Positions 1-8,156 are shown, counted from the first letter of the stretch. The stretch: 64,000 nucleotides of DNA from Gleimia europaea ACS-120-V-Col10b (GCF_000411155.1 NZ_KE150266.1:992001-1056000); one strand, 5' to 3'. Notes: a model not told the origin generated them from the letters alone. Numbers and translations are program-made.

Positions 1-957
1 CTAATCGCGGTCCTGGTAGCGGTTGGGTTGGCATGGAAAACCCAAGCCGACACCAAGAACGCGCGCGAGCAATACCAAACAGCCCAAGCGAGCTACCAGC
101 AAGTCCTCACCGAACTAGACCAGGCCAAGACGCAAGCAGAGGCCCTTATCGAACTCGCAGCGCAGCGCGCCAAGGATACAGATACTAAGGCCCTTGTCGA
201 AGCGGCAGAAGAAGCAGACAACCTCAAGAATGTTGAGATGCAGGATGTCTCCACGCTAGGACGGGAACAAGCCAAGGAAGCCACAGACGCGGTTAAGAGC
301 GCGCAAGAGGCGGCCCGAAGCGTACTCGACAAGCTCACCGCCTCGTTCAAGGACGTGCGCGAGGAAGTCGCGGGCAAAGCCACAACTGAGTTTGACCAGG
401 CCGTGAAGAACCTTAACGAGGCAATCGACCAGGCCGGCAAAGCTAACTGTGAAGGCGTAGAAAAGAGCGCTATTGACAAGCTAGATGCTGCGGTGAAAGA
501 AGCTAAAGCAATCGACCAGGCCAAGCCAGAAACACTAGAGGCCGTGGCCGACATTGAGACCGTGTTTACCCGTGCTGACCAGGCGAGTAAGAGTGCTAAA
601 ACCTTGAGCGAGGCTACCAAGATGGTAAATGACGCGGCACAAGCCAAAGCACAAGCCCAGCAAGAGCAAAGCTCAGGCGGATACGAACCAGCATACGAAA
701 GCAATGGTGGCGGGTACAGCGGCAATGACTATAGCGGTGGCGGCTACAGCGACTGGAACACTGGCAATAATGGCGGCAATAGTGGCGCTGGTAGTAGCGA
801 CGTATGCGGTGGTGGGCAATACTGCTACAACCCAAACTTCCTCGAATGGATCCAATCTGACCAGGACGGTAGCTGGCATCATCAGGTACAACCAGATGAG
901 AATGGAACAATTATCGGCGATATTCAAGGAGGAGGATGTATAGCAAATTGTGACTGA
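1..957 (+). CDS. Membrane-anchored coiled-coil protein with Gly/Ser-rich tail (5' partial)
   Basis: The reading frame is open from the first base, and the nine codons before the first possible start (TTG at 28) encode a hydrophobic run (LIAVLVAVG), so the gene begins outside the window and this is the end of an N-terminal membrane anchor. About 200 residues of Ala/Glu/Lys/Gln-rich sequence follow, typical of a long coiled coil, then a Gly/Ser/Tyr-rich linker with repeated GGGYS-like units, then a short tail with several cysteines (CGGGQYC, CIANC) that could form disulfides outside the cell. No enzymatic domain is recognised. Single-anchor coiled-coil proteins with low-complexity tails occur in actinobacterial mobile elements and surface proteins; which applies here is unknown. 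The neighbourhood (Fic/VbhA remnants, tRNA-associated repeats) favours a mobile origin. Confidence 0.7.
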   Translation, partial: LIAVLVAVGLAWKTQADTKNAREQYQTAQASYQQVLTELDQAKTQAEALIELAAQRAKDTDTKALVEAAEEADNLKNVEMQDVSTLGREQAKEATDAVKSAQEAARSVLDKLTASFKDVREEVAGKATTEFDQAVKNLNEAIDQAGKANCEGVEKSAIDKLDAAVKEAKAIDQAKPETLEAVADIETVFTRADQASKSAKTLSEATKMVNDAAQAKAQAQQEQSSGGYEPAYESNGGGYSGNDYSGGGYSDWNTGNNGGNSGAGSSDVCGGGQYCYNPNFLEWIQSDQDGSWHHQVQPDENGTIIGDIQGGGCIANCD

Positions 958-1203
958 TCTGCCGGCAGTTCCTTCCGAAATATTCAGACGGCCCGTAGAC
1001 CTAGCTCAATTGTAGCCGGACCCTATCCGTAAGCCGTTTTATGGAAGGGCGTGCTATCAGATGCAACATGTCGAATGAGCAACAGAATTAGGCGTTAGGG
1101 TCGCGATAGCGAACTCTAACAATTTGGCCTTCTTGCCCAGATGGATCACCACCGCGGAATACACAAACTTTACACACGACCGACTTTGACGATGTCGCAA
1201 TTT
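958..1203. other. Intergenic region without recognisable feature
   Basis: This gap separates the coiled-coil gene from a convergent membrane protein gene. I see no RNA gene, no strong terminator hairpin with a T tract and no long repeat in it. Confidence 0.4.
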
Positions 1204-1812
1204 TTACTTAAGTATCACACGAGTAACCATCAAGACCTGATGCTCTTTCTCGTTCTCAGCTATCCTTTCGAGCATACGATTGTATCGCACCGTAAGGCGT
1301 AGCGCACCCAAGATAACAGCAGCCATCCAGGTCCACCCGTAAAAGATAATTTGAACTAGTGTTCCAAGCCTTGGGCTTTTTTCTGATTCAATCCAAAGAG
1401 GCACAACCACGGTTAATACCCCACCTAAAACTCCAGCCCACCACACAGCGATCTTAAAAACCCACCGAGAATAGCGCGGATGCAGTAGATTAAACGCGGC
1501 CAAAATGGGAAGCCAAAATGCGACTAAAATTTGCGCGAACAGTAAACCTGACTTGGTGCTTTCTGGAGTGCACGCTCGAATGACCGCAACGATAGCCCCA
1601 AATATTAATATGAAGGAAATCCCCCAATGATAGGCTTCGCGGCGAAATCTGCCAGCATTTTCGATCCTTCCCAGCACATTCTTCTCAGCAACTTGCCACA
1701 CTCTCTTTGGTGTCTTCTTGTATTGCGCCGCAAGCATCCGAATGGTCTTTTCAGAATTGCTAACAGAGTCCCACTTTTTCTCAGCTACTGCTTGCTCCAG
1801 CTCTAATGACAT
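1204..1812 (-). CDS. Hypothetical membrane protein, four predicted helices
   Basis: The ATG at 1812 is preferred over the upstream GTG at 1851 because a GAGGA ribosome site lies five bases before it. The 202-residue product starts with a charged, probably cytoplasmic helical segment of about 60 residues (SLELEQAVAEKKWD...). Four hydrophobic segments follow, around residues 62-78, 90-110, 120-140 and 150-172, and then a charged C-terminal helix (RYNRMLERIAENEKEH). No family is recognised. It is convergent with the coiled-coil gene and divergent from the VbhA-like operon, inside the presumed tRNA-Lys-associated mobile region. A cargo or membrane-associated function is guesswork. Confidence 0.65.
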   Translation of the reverse strand: MSLELEQAVAEKKWDSVSNSEKTIRMLAAQYKKTPKRVWQVAEKNVLGRIENAGRFRREAYHWGISFILIFGAIVAVIRACTPESTKSGLLFAQILVAFWLPILAAFNLLHPRYSRWVFKIAVWWAGVLGGVLTVVVPLWIESEKSPRLGTLVQIIFYGWTWMAAVILGALRLTVRYNRMLERIAENEKEHQVLMVTRVILK

Positions 1813-2025
1813 GTAAATCCTCGTTTTTCCTGCGCAGGTCTTTTCGCGCACGTAAACATACTTCGAAATTATCGTTGGAGGTCACAACGAGCGAGAGCCG
1901 GGAGCGAATTATGGCTCGTCACACAGAGACGCCAACACCACCGAAACCAGAAACCTCGTGAAACCAAGCAAACAAAACGTGCAAAACTAGCGCCCAAAAC
2001 CCTACCCGTGCAGAACCGTCATCCA

Positions 2026-2054
2026 TTGAGCATTGCACACCACGACGGTAAAGT
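2026..2054 (+). promoter_or_regulatory. Probable promoter of the VbhA-like antitoxin operon
   Basis: TTGAGC at 2026-2031 and TAAAGT at 2049-2054 are separated by 17 bases and lie 24 bases before the first antitoxin-like start codon. The fit to a sigma-70-type promoter is good by eye; no transcript evidence is available. Confidence 0.45.
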
Positions 2055-2077
2055 TCGAATAGTAAACGGAAGGCATT

Positions 2078-2314
2078 ATGCGCACTTTTGATATTGAGCA
2101 ACGCTGGCCCGAATTGTTCCAAAATCTTGATGCGCAACAACGCCTCGGCGTGCTCAACACGCTTGCCGCATTGTGGCACGAGGGCTTCGAGCTGAACAGA
2201 CAAGATGCTGAGAACCTGACAGACTACGCTGCGGGTATTATTGACGCTAACGAATACAGGGCTAGAACACGCGCAACGGTAGGTGCCCGCCACGCAAGTC
2301 AGGAAACATTATGA
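2078..2314 (+). CDS. Small VbhA-like antitoxin-family protein (first of pair)
   Basis: The 78-residue product begins at ATG with GGAAGG five bases upstream. It is a helical protein with a central segment (residues 34-60, ending in AAGIIDANEYRART) resembling the G-x-I-x(2)-x-E-Y pattern of the VbhA-type antitoxins that inhibit Fic AMP-transferases. The match is weaker than for the next gene, and the protein could be a diverged partner. Its stop overlaps the start of the next gene (ATGA at 2311), indicating translational coupling in a three-gene operon with that gene and the truncated Fic gene. Function as an antitoxin is inferred from context and partial motif similarity. Confidence 0.6.
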   Translation: MRTFDIEQRWPELFQNLDAQQRLGVLNTLAALWHEGFELNRQDAENLTDYAAGIIDANEYRARTRATVGARHASQETL

Positions 2315-2514
2315 GTGTGCCAGCACAACCGCGATTAGTAACTCAGGCCGCAGTACGCGAGGCAATATCGTTTGCAGATGCAGCGCTCGCTTTGGCTGGC
2401 CACGCTGTTACTGACGCCCACATTAGAGATTTGCTTGAGCAATGCCTATCTGGCCAAATCAGCGACGCTGAATACATCGCCCAAGTCACCCAGTATATCG
2501 ACCGCACACAGTGA
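2311..2514 (+). CDS. VbhA-like antitoxin of a Fic toxin
   Basis: The 67-residue protein has the layout of the antitoxin VbhA domain: a helix (REAISFADAALALAGHAV), then a segment with LLEQCLSGQISDAEYIA, matching the family pattern of an acidic helix followed by a G-x-I-s-x-x-E-Y/F turn. In VbhA-type antitoxins an N-terminal helix carries the inhibitory (S/T)xxxE(G/N) motif that blocks the Fic active site; here the equivalent around residues 22-30 (FADAALALAG) lacks an obvious Glu, so inhibitory function may be lost. It is coupled upstream by ATGA and downstream by a GTGA overlap to a truncated Fic toxin. Family call is by motif only. Confidence 0.7.
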   Translation: MSVPAQPRLVTQAAVREAISFADAALALAGHAVTDAHIRDLLEQCLSGQISDAEYIAQVTQYIDRTQ

Positions 2515-2696
2515 TTGAACAACGTTACTACTCTTGGAACGACTGCAACATTCCAGGAACGACCACCCTGAGAAATAAATTCGTGACGGCAACCCACCCT
2601 TTTGCGGAGTCCGATGCTCAGAAACTGAGAGCAAAAGAAGAAGCCACAGCCACGTCAAAGCAGAGGCAGGAATCAGGTTACGGACGGGGAATGTAA
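2511..2696 (+). pseudogene. Truncated Fic/DOC (VbhT-like) toxin, N-terminal remnant
   Basis: The 61-codon frame starts at a GTG overlapping the antitoxin stop (GTGA). Its first 25 residues contain WNDCNIPGTTTLRNKF, close to the hallmark Fic N-terminal segment Y-x-Y-P-G-T-x-V-L-x-N-K-x-G. After this the sequence only loosely resembles a Fic N-terminus (DAQKLRAKEEA) and stops. Intact Fic proteins are about 200 residues or more and carry HxFxxGNGR; no such motif is present here. The break point lies about 10 bases before a duplicated tRNA-Lys 3' end, so element insertion or deletion probably removed the catalytic part. The toxin should be inactive. Confidence 0.75.
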
Positions 2697-2707
2697 TGCT
2701 CCCTATT

Positions 2708-2779
2708 GGATATGCGGAAGCCCCTGCTCTCGCAGGGGCTTCCGCCGGGTGGCCCACCGGGAATCGAACCCGGGACGCA
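2708..2779 (-). repeat. Degenerate duplicate of tRNA-Lys 3' end plus terminator (att-like)
   Basis: This roughly 72-base stretch repeats 4084-4157 with only a few differences: it carries the terminator hairpin (GCCCCTGC/GCAGGGGC) and the T-arm and 3' acceptor strand of tRNA-Lys. The tRNA homology stops before the anticodon arm, so this is not a complete tRNA. Duplication of a tRNA 3' end is the usual footprint of a tyrosine-recombinase-integrated element, which makes 2708-2779 and 4084-4157 candidate att sites around a 1.3-kb remnant. One acceptor G is missing, so the copy has drifted. Confidence 0.65.
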
Positions 2780-2897
2780 CAAACCTTAGGATTATGGTCT
2801 ACCTTTTCGTCGTAGCATGACCCAATCTTTAACCGAAGTTACCCCGACACAAGACACGCCGGACGAGTCAGCACATTCGTGTTCTTTTCTTCCGCCA

Positions 2898-3200
2898 TTA
2901 GAGCACCACCTTCAGCAAACGCAAAGCGAACGTGATTGCGATCGCAATTATAGTTACATAGCCGACACGACGCATGTCCTCATTGCCGATGCCCCACTCG
3001 TTGGAGGCTGTAAGCAGGATGCCGACAATAACGCCTCCAACAATCGCTGTTACTCCACTAATACATATCAGCCAGTTCAACATCGTCTGCACGATAACAT
3101 CCACTCCCGGAGGAGCCTCGGGAACCGGGTTCAAATCCAAACTGGCCAAGCCCGCCTTACCCGCACCAATCAGAGCAGCACCTTTAGAAAACACATTCAT
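2898..3200 (-). CDS. Small two-helix membrane protein, pilin/VirB2-like
   Basis: The 100-residue product has a short N-terminal region (NVFSKGAALIGAGKAG), a Pro-rich linker, then two hydrophobic helices (about residues 36-62 and 80-98) separated by a short polar loop (ASNEWGIGNEDMRR). This layout is shared by TrbC/VirB2-type pilins and by the small two-helix proteins encoded next to conjugation genes in actinobacterial integrative elements. The ATG overlaps the stop of the upstream broken gene (TAATG) and has an AGGA-type site, so the two were translated together. No ATPase, relaxase or integrase is nearby; it is a leftover of a larger element. Confidence 0.55.
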   Translation of the reverse strand: MNVFSKGAALIGAGKAGLASLDLNPVPEAPPGVDVIVQTMLNWLICISGVTAIVGGVIVGILLTASNEWGIGNEDMRRVGYVTIIAIAITFALRLLKVVL

Positions 3201-3389
3201 TAGTCTTCCTTTCTAATCAAAGACAAATCTTGCGAAACCTTACGAACTTCCCTAGAAGCCTCATCACTCAAGCCACTTGACAACGTCACGCCTGTTGAAA
3301 AGACGCCAGCCGCACACGCCCAGACCAAACCTGGGTATCCATTGTGTAGAAACGGCCGGCAAACCAGCCCACGGATTAACATCACTCAT
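3200..3389 (-). pseudogene. Frameshifted small membrane protein gene of the mobile remnant
   Basis: A well-placed start (ATG at 3389, GGGAGG five bases upstream) opens MSDVNPWAGLPAVSTQW, but that frame then runs into non-membrane sequence. A neighbouring frame continues with a clear hydrophobic helix (GLVWACAAGVFSTGVTLSSG) and a charged tail (EASREVRKVSQDLSLI), and its stop overlaps the ATG of the pilin-like gene. Joining the two frames near 3330 gives a sensible single-helix protein of about 63 residues. A single-base indel is the simplest explanation; sequencing error or programmed shift cannot be excluded. Confidence 0.5.
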
Positions 3390-3400
3390 TGCAACCTCCC

Positions 3401-3419
3401 TTCTACGTACTACGTAGAA
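3401..3419. promoter_or_regulatory. 19-bp perfect palindrome upstream of the small membrane-protein pair
   Basis: TTCTACGTA-C-TACGTAGAA is a perfect inverted repeat ending one base before the ribosome site of the 3389 start. Its position fits an operator or a translation-controlling stem-loop for the mobile remnant genes. Confidence 0.45.
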
Positions 3420-3473
3420 TGTGCGCGCACAACAGCAAAGGGCATAAAGTGACCGCCAGCCACCAGTCACCAT

Positions 3474-3695
3474 TGACTAACCGGAAACCCAAACAAAGAC
3501 GCGAGAACTAAGGCGCCGCAACGAATGCCTCGCCGCCTTTGAAGGTCAGACCTGAAAACAAGCCGGAAGCAGATACTTTGTGGCCCGCGATTACAAGGTA
3601 GCCACCACCACTGTGGAAGCAGGACAAGACACCAACTACGAAGAAGTCATCTAACGCATTAACGACGAGTTAAACCGATATAAAAATACGAAAGC
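3474..3695. other. Decayed region in the mobile remnant
   Basis: No intact gene is present. On the + strand one frame between about 3500 and 3655 reads with only one internal stop and includes SRYFVARDYKVATTTVEAG ahead of a terminal stop, suggesting a decayed coding fragment. No family is recognised. Confidence 0.3.
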
Positions 3696-3726
3696 AAAAA
3701 GCAGGGTGCAATTTTTGCACCCTGCT
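3696..3726 (-). terminator. Intrinsic terminator (minus strand)
   Basis: Eleven base pairs (GCAGGGTGCAA/TTGCACCCTGC, 3701-3725) around a three-base loop, followed on the minus strand by a T-rich run from the As at 3696-3700. It sits just after the stop of the broken minus-strand gene at 3750. Confidence 0.65.
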
Positions 3727-3749
3727 CACAAACTCTTTAGCGATTTGCG

Positions 3750-4035
3750 TCACATTGATTGGGTTGCGGGAGCAAGAGACTCAACCGCTTCCCGCGCCAC
3801 TAAGACTAATGATTCATCGGCGATTTCTAAGACACTACCCTTAACACGCTACAAGATCCAACTAGCATCGCCTTCCTGCCCCACTCCAGGACGCACACCC
3901 GCCTCGGACATCATTGCTACCTCTACCGGTTCTCCAGGGCACAAACATCATCATGGGTGAAACAACGCCGGCCCACACCGCCCAAGCGCTAATCGCCGCA
4001 GTAAGTTGTATAGACAAGTAGCAGCCACCTTCCAT
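3750..4035 (-). pseudogene. Broken small membrane protein gene
   Basis: From the ATG at 4035 the frame encodes a hydrophobic helix (LTAAISAWAVWAGVVSPMMM). A one-base shift near 3949 joins it to GEPVEVAMMSEAGVRPG..., which is interrupted by one TAG near 3852 and then continues in the same frame as VLEIADESLVLVAREAVESL to a TGA at 3750-3752. The intrinsic terminator 24 bases later supports a former gene of about 95 codons. It encodes a signal/anchor-like helix plus a soluble tail; family unknown. The damage fits general decay of the tRNA-Lys-associated element. Confidence 0.4.
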
Positions 4036-4095
4036 GCGATCCCGCGCATAACGTCGCCGCCAATTACTGCACCGTTTGTGCCTGGATACGCGAAA

Positions 4096-4115
4096 GCCCC
4101 TGCTCTCGCAGGGGC
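4096..4115 (-). terminator. Terminator of tRNA-Lys
   Basis: Eight base pairs (GCCCCTGC/GCAGGGGC) with a four-base loop, immediately 3' of the tRNA on the minus strand and followed by a short T run. It is part of the repeated att-like segment. Confidence 0.6.
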
Positions 4116-4125
4116 ATCCGCCGGG

Positions 4126-4198
4126 TGGGCCCACCGGGAATCGAACCCGGGACCCACGGATTAAAAGTCCGTTGCTCTGCCAATTGAGCTATAGGCCC
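4126..4198 (-). tRNA. tRNA-Lys (anticodon TTT)
   Basis: The minus strand folds as a complete cloverleaf: acceptor GGGCCTA/TGGGCCC, anticodon stem ACGGA/TCCGT around loop CTTTTAA, T-arm CCGGG-TTCGATT-CCCGG, discriminator A. CCA is not encoded. Its 3' end and terminator are duplicated at 2708-2779, marking it as the integration site of the mobile region to its left. Confidence 0.95.
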
Positions 4199-4308
4199 GT
4201 GCGAATCATTTTAACGCCTAGCAGGGCAACTGCCAAAACCTAAATCCATTACCGCAGCAGCAAATAAGGGGAGGGAGCCAGCGGCCCCCTCCCCAATAAG
4301 CGACAAAA

Positions 4309-4554
4309 CTAGTTCTTCTTTGCCGCGATGCTCAAGTACAAGCTAATCAGGCCCATTGCGACCAGAATCGAAATTACCCACTCGAGAATCGAGCCAACCC
4401 CGATTGCACCCGCAATCCAGCCGCCGATACCAGCACCGAGCGCGCCCAGAATAATCGTCCACACAATACCCATCGGCTGCTCACCCTTCATGAACAAGCG
4501 AGCAAGCGCACCAATAATCGCGCCAACAATGATGTACCAAAGAATAGCTCCCAT
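4309..4554 (-). CDS. GlsB/YeaQ/YmgE family stress-response membrane protein
   Basis: The 81-residue protein has three Gly-rich helices: WYIIVGAIIGALARLFMKG, IVWTIILGALGAGIGGWIAGAIG, and the C-terminal IISILVAMG-like helix. These are the family signature (GxIaGxlArllmpG... GxlGAllGGwl). Members are transglycosylase-associated-type small integral membrane proteins induced by general stress; the molecular role is unknown. It stands alone between tRNA-Lys and the EamA transporter gene. Length is normal for the family. Confidence 0.9.
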   Translation of the reverse strand: MGAILWYIIVGAIIGALARLFMKGEQPMGIVWTIILGALGAGIGGWIAGAIGVGSILEWVISILVAMGLISLYLSIAAKKN

Positions 4555-4735
4555 TTTGGAAAACCCCTTCTCAATGTCTCAACTAGCCCCGCTCACGCCG
4601 GGCCTTACACTTTCTAACCTTTCAGAAAACGAGCCAGACTTCGCGCGCTAAACCCAAATGAGCGACGAGTCGCACAAAAATAATGTCACCCAAACTGATA
4701 AAGCAATGCTCTTGCCAAGTGTTAACTAATGATTG
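4555..4735. other. Intergenic region
   Basis: It lies upstream of the YeaQ-type gene and downstream of the EamA gene. I see no RNA gene or strong repeat. Confidence 0.3.
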
Positions 4736-5629
4736 TTAAAGTTCTGCGGTTTTCTTCTGTTCCGGTACTGAAGGCCGCGACGCCATCCACACCGCGATTG
4801 ACACGAGCACCAAACCCACAACTGCGGGCCACGCCGGGAACTGACGCAACACCACAGCCCCCACAAGTAAAGACGTTGCCGGAAGTAGCGCATTCAGTAG
4901 AGCGAATGTTGGAGCATCGATCCAACTCATAATGACCTGCTCAATGGAATAAGGAACCACCGTGGATAAGAACGCCACTCCCACCACAATCCAAAACGTT
5001 TGCGCAGACTCGAAAGCAGACAAGAAATCGCCCGCAACCAACGGGAAATACACCAGCGAACCCGTGGCCGTTGCGATCGAAAGCGAAGTGAGGCCCGACC
5101 TTGCCCTCGCAATTCGGCGCCCGATGAGGATATAGCCCGCCCACAAGCCGCCCGCCAACAGCGCCCACAATAACCCGGACACTCCAGCCGAGGTAGTTGT
5201 ATCAATACCGAAACCAGAGATGAGCACCACCCCCGCAAAGGCCACCAGGCCCGCGAGTTTACTCAGCCATCCTCGCCCAAAAATCACCGCAACTACCACA
5301 GGGCCGAGGAACTCCAGCGAAACCGCAACACCTAAATCCAGGCGAGCCACGGCCTCGTAAAACGCTATATTCATACCCGACATCACCACGCCGAATAGGG
5401 CGGACTCCCCTATCTCGCGTAACGTCAAATGTTCCCGCCACGGCCTGCGCCACGCGAGCAACACGAGCGCGGCAATAGTGACTCGCCACCACGCGACTGT
5501 TGTAGGCGCCATGACCGAAAACAACACCACCGCAAACGCGGCCCCCGTGTACTGGGTTGTCCCAGATGCGATGAACAGTATCGGCGCTAACGCGCGCCTG
5601 CCCGAGCTACTCACCCCCGGTATGCTCAA
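4736..5629 (-). CDS. EamA/DMT-family transporter (RhtA-like exporter)
   Basis: The 297-residue protein has about ten transmembrane helices in two repeated five-helix halves, as in the drug/metabolite transporter family. The first half includes [21 protein letters not shown] and the second half LIGRRIARA...[19 protein letters not shown], with the typical EamA P-A-T-x-L-x-G-A pattern. RhtA-type members export threonine, homoserine or other amino acids; the substrate here is not determinable. The 5' end overlaps the 3' end of msrB by 23 bases on the same strand, so the two are probably co-transcribed. Confidence 0.85.
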   Translation of the reverse strand: MSIPGVSSSGRRALAPILFIASGTTQYTGAAFAVVLFSVMAPTTVAWWRVTIAALVLLAWRRPWREHLTLREIGESALFGVVMSGMNIAFYEAVARLDLGVAVSLEFLGPVVVAVIFGRGWLSKLAGLVAFAGVVLISGFGIDTTTSAGVSGLLWALLAGGLWAGYILIGRRIARARSGLTSLSIATATGSLVYFPLVAGDFLSAFESAQTFWIVVGVAFLSTVVPYSIEQVIMSWIDAPTFALLNALLPATSLLVGAVVLRQFPAWPAVVGLVLVSIAVWMASRPSVPEQKKTAEL

Positions 5630-6029
5630 ACGACAGCGACACGGAGTTCATACAGTAACGCTGCCCCGTAGGAGTTTGCGGCGCATCATCAAACAAATGC
5701 CCCAAATGAGAATCACAATTCGCACAGCGCACCTCCGTGCGCACCATCCCATGCGAGGTGTCCTCCACATACTTCACGGCGGCGTCCTCAGACTTGTAGA
5801 ACGACGGCCAACCGCATCCCGCATCAAACTTCGTCTGAGAACGGAACAATTCCGCTCCACACGCGCGGCAACGGTAAATGCCTTCGCGATCCTCATCCAA
5901 TAGTTCACCGGTGAAAGGACGCTCCGTGCCTGCCTCTCGCAACACGTGGTATTCCATCGGGTTCAAGACCTCACGCCACTGCGCCTGCGTACGAGCCGCC
6001 GCGTTCACGTCAACCTTGGGAGTTTCCAT
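5607..6029 (-). CDS. msrB: Peptide-methionine (R)-S-oxide reductase
   Basis: The 140-residue protein is a full-length Msr[15 protein letters not shown] and [14 protein letters not shown] supply the two CxxC pairs of the structural zinc, GCGWPSF is the conserved substrate loop, and RYCMNSVSL contains the catalytic cysteine. It reduces the R-epimer of methionine sulfoxide in proteins using thioredoxin; a thioredoxin gene lies at 43539. It sits two bases downstream of the MscS channel gene and overlaps the EamA transporter gene, suggesting a three-gene transcript. Confidence 0.95.
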   Translation of the reverse strand: METPKVDVNAAARTQAQWREVLNPMEYHVLREAGTERPFTGELLDEDREGIYRCRACGAELFRSQTKFDAGCGWPSFYKSEDAAVKYVEDTSHGMVRTEVRCANCDSHLGHLFDDAPQTPTGQRYCMNSVSLSFEHTGGE

Positions 6030-6031
6030 AC

Positions 6032-7663
6032 CTATTTCTTCTCCTCATCTTGAATCCGCTTCATCTCTGCAGCCACCAATTGCCGAGCGGGCTCATCGCC
6101 ACCAAGCTTGTTGATCGCGGTTTCCTCAGAAATATCACCAAGACGTAACGCCCGCAAAGTTTGCGTCTCAACCCGCTTGCGTTGCATCTCTGCGGAGGGA
6201 CCTTCAAGCTTCTTTGACCGCGCCTCGGCCTCCTCGCTACCCGAATACAGGCGGTCCCCCACCGTTGACGTCACTTCACTATCAGTGTTGTTGCGAGCGC
6301 CGTCAGTACCAGCGGGATGCTGATCCGCTTCCTGCTGTATCGCAAGCAACTCCGCCGGTGACAACACGCGCGTGGACTCCGGCTCAGCCAGCACCTTCGT
6401 ATTCACCTTGCGGTCACGCAGCCTCTTACGACGCACCTTGCTGGCCCGGTTCTTCGCAGCGCGCATACGCGCTTCCTGCTTCGTTTGCACGGGTGCATCC
6501 TGCGGTTCGGGCTGCTCCGGATTCTTCTCACCCTCCCGCTCAATATCGCGCAACTCGTTGGCGAGCTCCACGATTTCACGCTCCGAGCGATCCAGGTTGA
6601 CCTCGACAACGTCTTCTTTTTGCACGCGAGTTCGCACCAGCGCGTAGGGAGCATTCTGCACCACCCAATCGATCAAGTGCTCACGCATGTAGCAACGCAA
6701 ATCCCACAGGTCACCCGAATTTCGGGCCGTCAACGCAATGCGAACAAGCATCCAACCATCCGTTGCATCCGTGACCTGCACGCTGGAGCTACGCCTATCC
6801 CACAGATCCGTTTCTTCAAGCAGACGCTCAACTTCCCTACGAATCAAAGGCACGGGCGCACGCCAATCCAACTTCAGCTCAACCGTTCCGGCGAGCTTCG
6901 TATTAGAACGCGTCCAGTTCTCGAACTTGTTCTGCGTGAAATGTGTGGATGGAACAATGAAACGCCGATCATCCCACCCGGCCAGCACAACGTAGGTCAG
7001 CGTGATCTCTTCAATCGTTCCGAACTGGTCATCAACCACCACCACGTCGCCCACACGAATCGCGTCCGTAAAAGTGATCTGCAAACCCGCGAACGTATTC
7101 GACAGTGAATCTTGCGCCGCAATGCCAGCAACCAAAGAAATCACGCCGGCTGACGCCAAAATCGAACCCATTGCGATCCGGGCCGACGGGAACGTCAAAA
7201 TAACCGCCACCACGCCCAAAATCACAACAACCAACTGCACGATGCGGCGCAGCATCTGTGCCTGCGTAGCCAGACGCCGCGACCCCGTTACTTCCTTACG
7301 ATGCTTTGCAACGTCCTCAATCACATACGCACTGGCGTAACACATCCAACTAACCATCACGATCGTGATGATCAACAGCGTGTGTTGCAAAGGCGGGATC
7401 CACGTTGCCGCATCCGTGGGAAGCACCTGCACCGTGTAATTCAGGCCCACCCACGCGCCCGCCACCAGAAACAAAGCGAAGAACGGGATCTTCACCCGTC
7501 TTGCCAGCCAAGCAAAGTTATCCGACTTGCGCGACACCATCCGCAACGCGACCCACGCCAGCATCGCAATAACCAGCGAAACCAGCACGCCAACCGCCAC
7601 GCCCGCAAAAAGTTGGAGCAAGTTCAGCGCATCCTGCACAGCTTCTTCAGCGTTACCATCCAT
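6032..7663 (-). CDS. MscS-family mechanosensitive ion channel with long charged C-terminus
   Basis: The 543-residue protein has four N-terminal helices (around residues 15-40, 58-80, 88-110, 140-165) and the MscS pore/beta region ([20 protein letters not shown], then [20 protein letters not shown]). The soluble cage domain follows, then a long charged C-terminal extension of about 190 residues rich in Lys/Arg/Glu ([16 protein letters not shown]), predicted to be cytoplasmic and disordered or helical. The family opens under membrane tension to release solutes after osmotic downshock. The C-terminal extension is much longer than in E. coli MscS and may bind other cytoplasmic factors (inference). 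Confidence 0.9.
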   Translation of the reverse strand: MDGNAEEAVQDALNLLQLFAGVAVGVLVSLVIAMLAWVALRMVSRKSDNFAWLARRVKIPFFALFLVAGAWVGLNYTVQVLPTDAATWIPPLQHTLLIITIVMVSWMCYASAYVIEDVAKHRKEVTGSRRLATQAQMLRRIVQLVVVILGVVAVILTFPSARIAMGSILASAGVISLVAGIAAQDSLSNTFAGLQITFTDAIRVGDVVVVDDQFGTIEEITLTYVVLAGWDDRRFIVPSTHFTQNKFENWTRSNTKLAGTVELKLDWRAPVPLIRREVERLLEETDLWDRRSSSVQVTDATDGWMLVRIALTARNSGDLWDLRCYMREHLIDWVVQNAPYALVRTRVQKEDVVEVNLDRSEREIVELANELRDIEREGEKNPEQPEPQDAPVQTKQEARMRAAKNRASKVRRKRLRDRKVNTKVLAEPESTRVLSPAELLAIQQEADQHPAGTDGARNNTDSEVTSTVGDRLYSGSEEAEARSKKLEGPSAEMQRKRVETQTLRALRLGDISEETAINKLGGDEPARQLVAAEMKRIQDEEKK

Positions 7664-7822
7664 ACTTAAAGAGTAGGGCTAGACACGGACATTTTCTTTT
7701 CGGCGCGACACGCTAGGACAACTCGATACGCCGGTGAGAGGCTTCACAACCTGCCACTTTGCCAAGTTGAAGGTAAGTCACGTAGACTTTGACGAGTCTG
7801 ATCGCAAGCATTGCGAGAAGAG

Positions 7823-7895
7823 GCCCCCATCGTCTAGCGGCCTAGGACACCGCCCTTTCACGGCGGCGGCACGGGTTCGAATCCCGTTGGGGGTA
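7823..7895 (+). tRNA. tRNA-Glu (anticodon TTC)
   Basis: Acceptor GCCCCCA/TGGGGGT, anticodon loop CTTTCAC, T-arm ACGGGTTCGAATCCCGT; discriminator A. CCA is not encoded. First of a four-gene tRNA cluster. Confidence 0.95.
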
Positions 7896-7899
7896 CGTT

Positions 7900-7976
7900 G
7901 GCCCCGTAGCGCAGTTGGTTAGCGCGCCGCCCTGTCACGGCGGAGGTCGCCGGTTCGAGCCCGGTCGGGGTCGCCA
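7900..7976 (+). tRNA. tRNA-Asp (anticodon GTC), CCA encoded
   Basis: Acceptor GGCCCCG/CGGGGTC, anticodon loop CTGTCAC, discriminator G followed by an encoded CCA. It starts four bases after tRNA-Glu and the pair ends with an intrinsic terminator. Confidence 0.95.
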
Positions 7977-7985
7977 CTTCCACTC

Positions 7986-8007
7986 AAGACCCGCAAGGGT
8001 CTTTTTT
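7986..8007 (+). terminator. Terminator after tRNA-Glu/tRNA-Asp
   Basis: AAGACCC-GCAA-GGGTCTT hairpin followed by a T run. Confidence 0.8.
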
Positions 8008-8113
8008 CATATCCAAACCGTACAATCTCGCCCCTCCGTCACGACGGGGGAACACCGGCAGAGCCACTAAACTCGGGGAGAGCATGCTCACACGCGCAAA
8101 CCGGTACAGTAAT

Positions 8114-8142
8114 TTGGCAAGGGTTCAAAAGGTCGGTAATAT
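8114..8142 (+). promoter_or_regulatory. Promoter of second tRNA-Asp
   Basis: TTGGCA (8114-8119) and TAATAT (8137-8142) spaced by 17 bases, 14 bases before the tRNA. Confidence 0.6.
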
Positions 8143-8156
8143 AATCTTCGCATCAA

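Noticed and set aside
93..725. Long minus-strand open frame opposite the first gene
   Set aside because: It is antisense to a gene with clear coding features, has no ribosome site, and encodes low-complexity Ser/Ala/Leu sequence caused by the opposite strand.
2750..2820. Possible complete tRNA at the left att-like repeat
   Set aside because: Only the T-arm and 3' acceptor strand match tRNA-Lys; no anticodon stem, D-arm or 5' acceptor strand can be folded.
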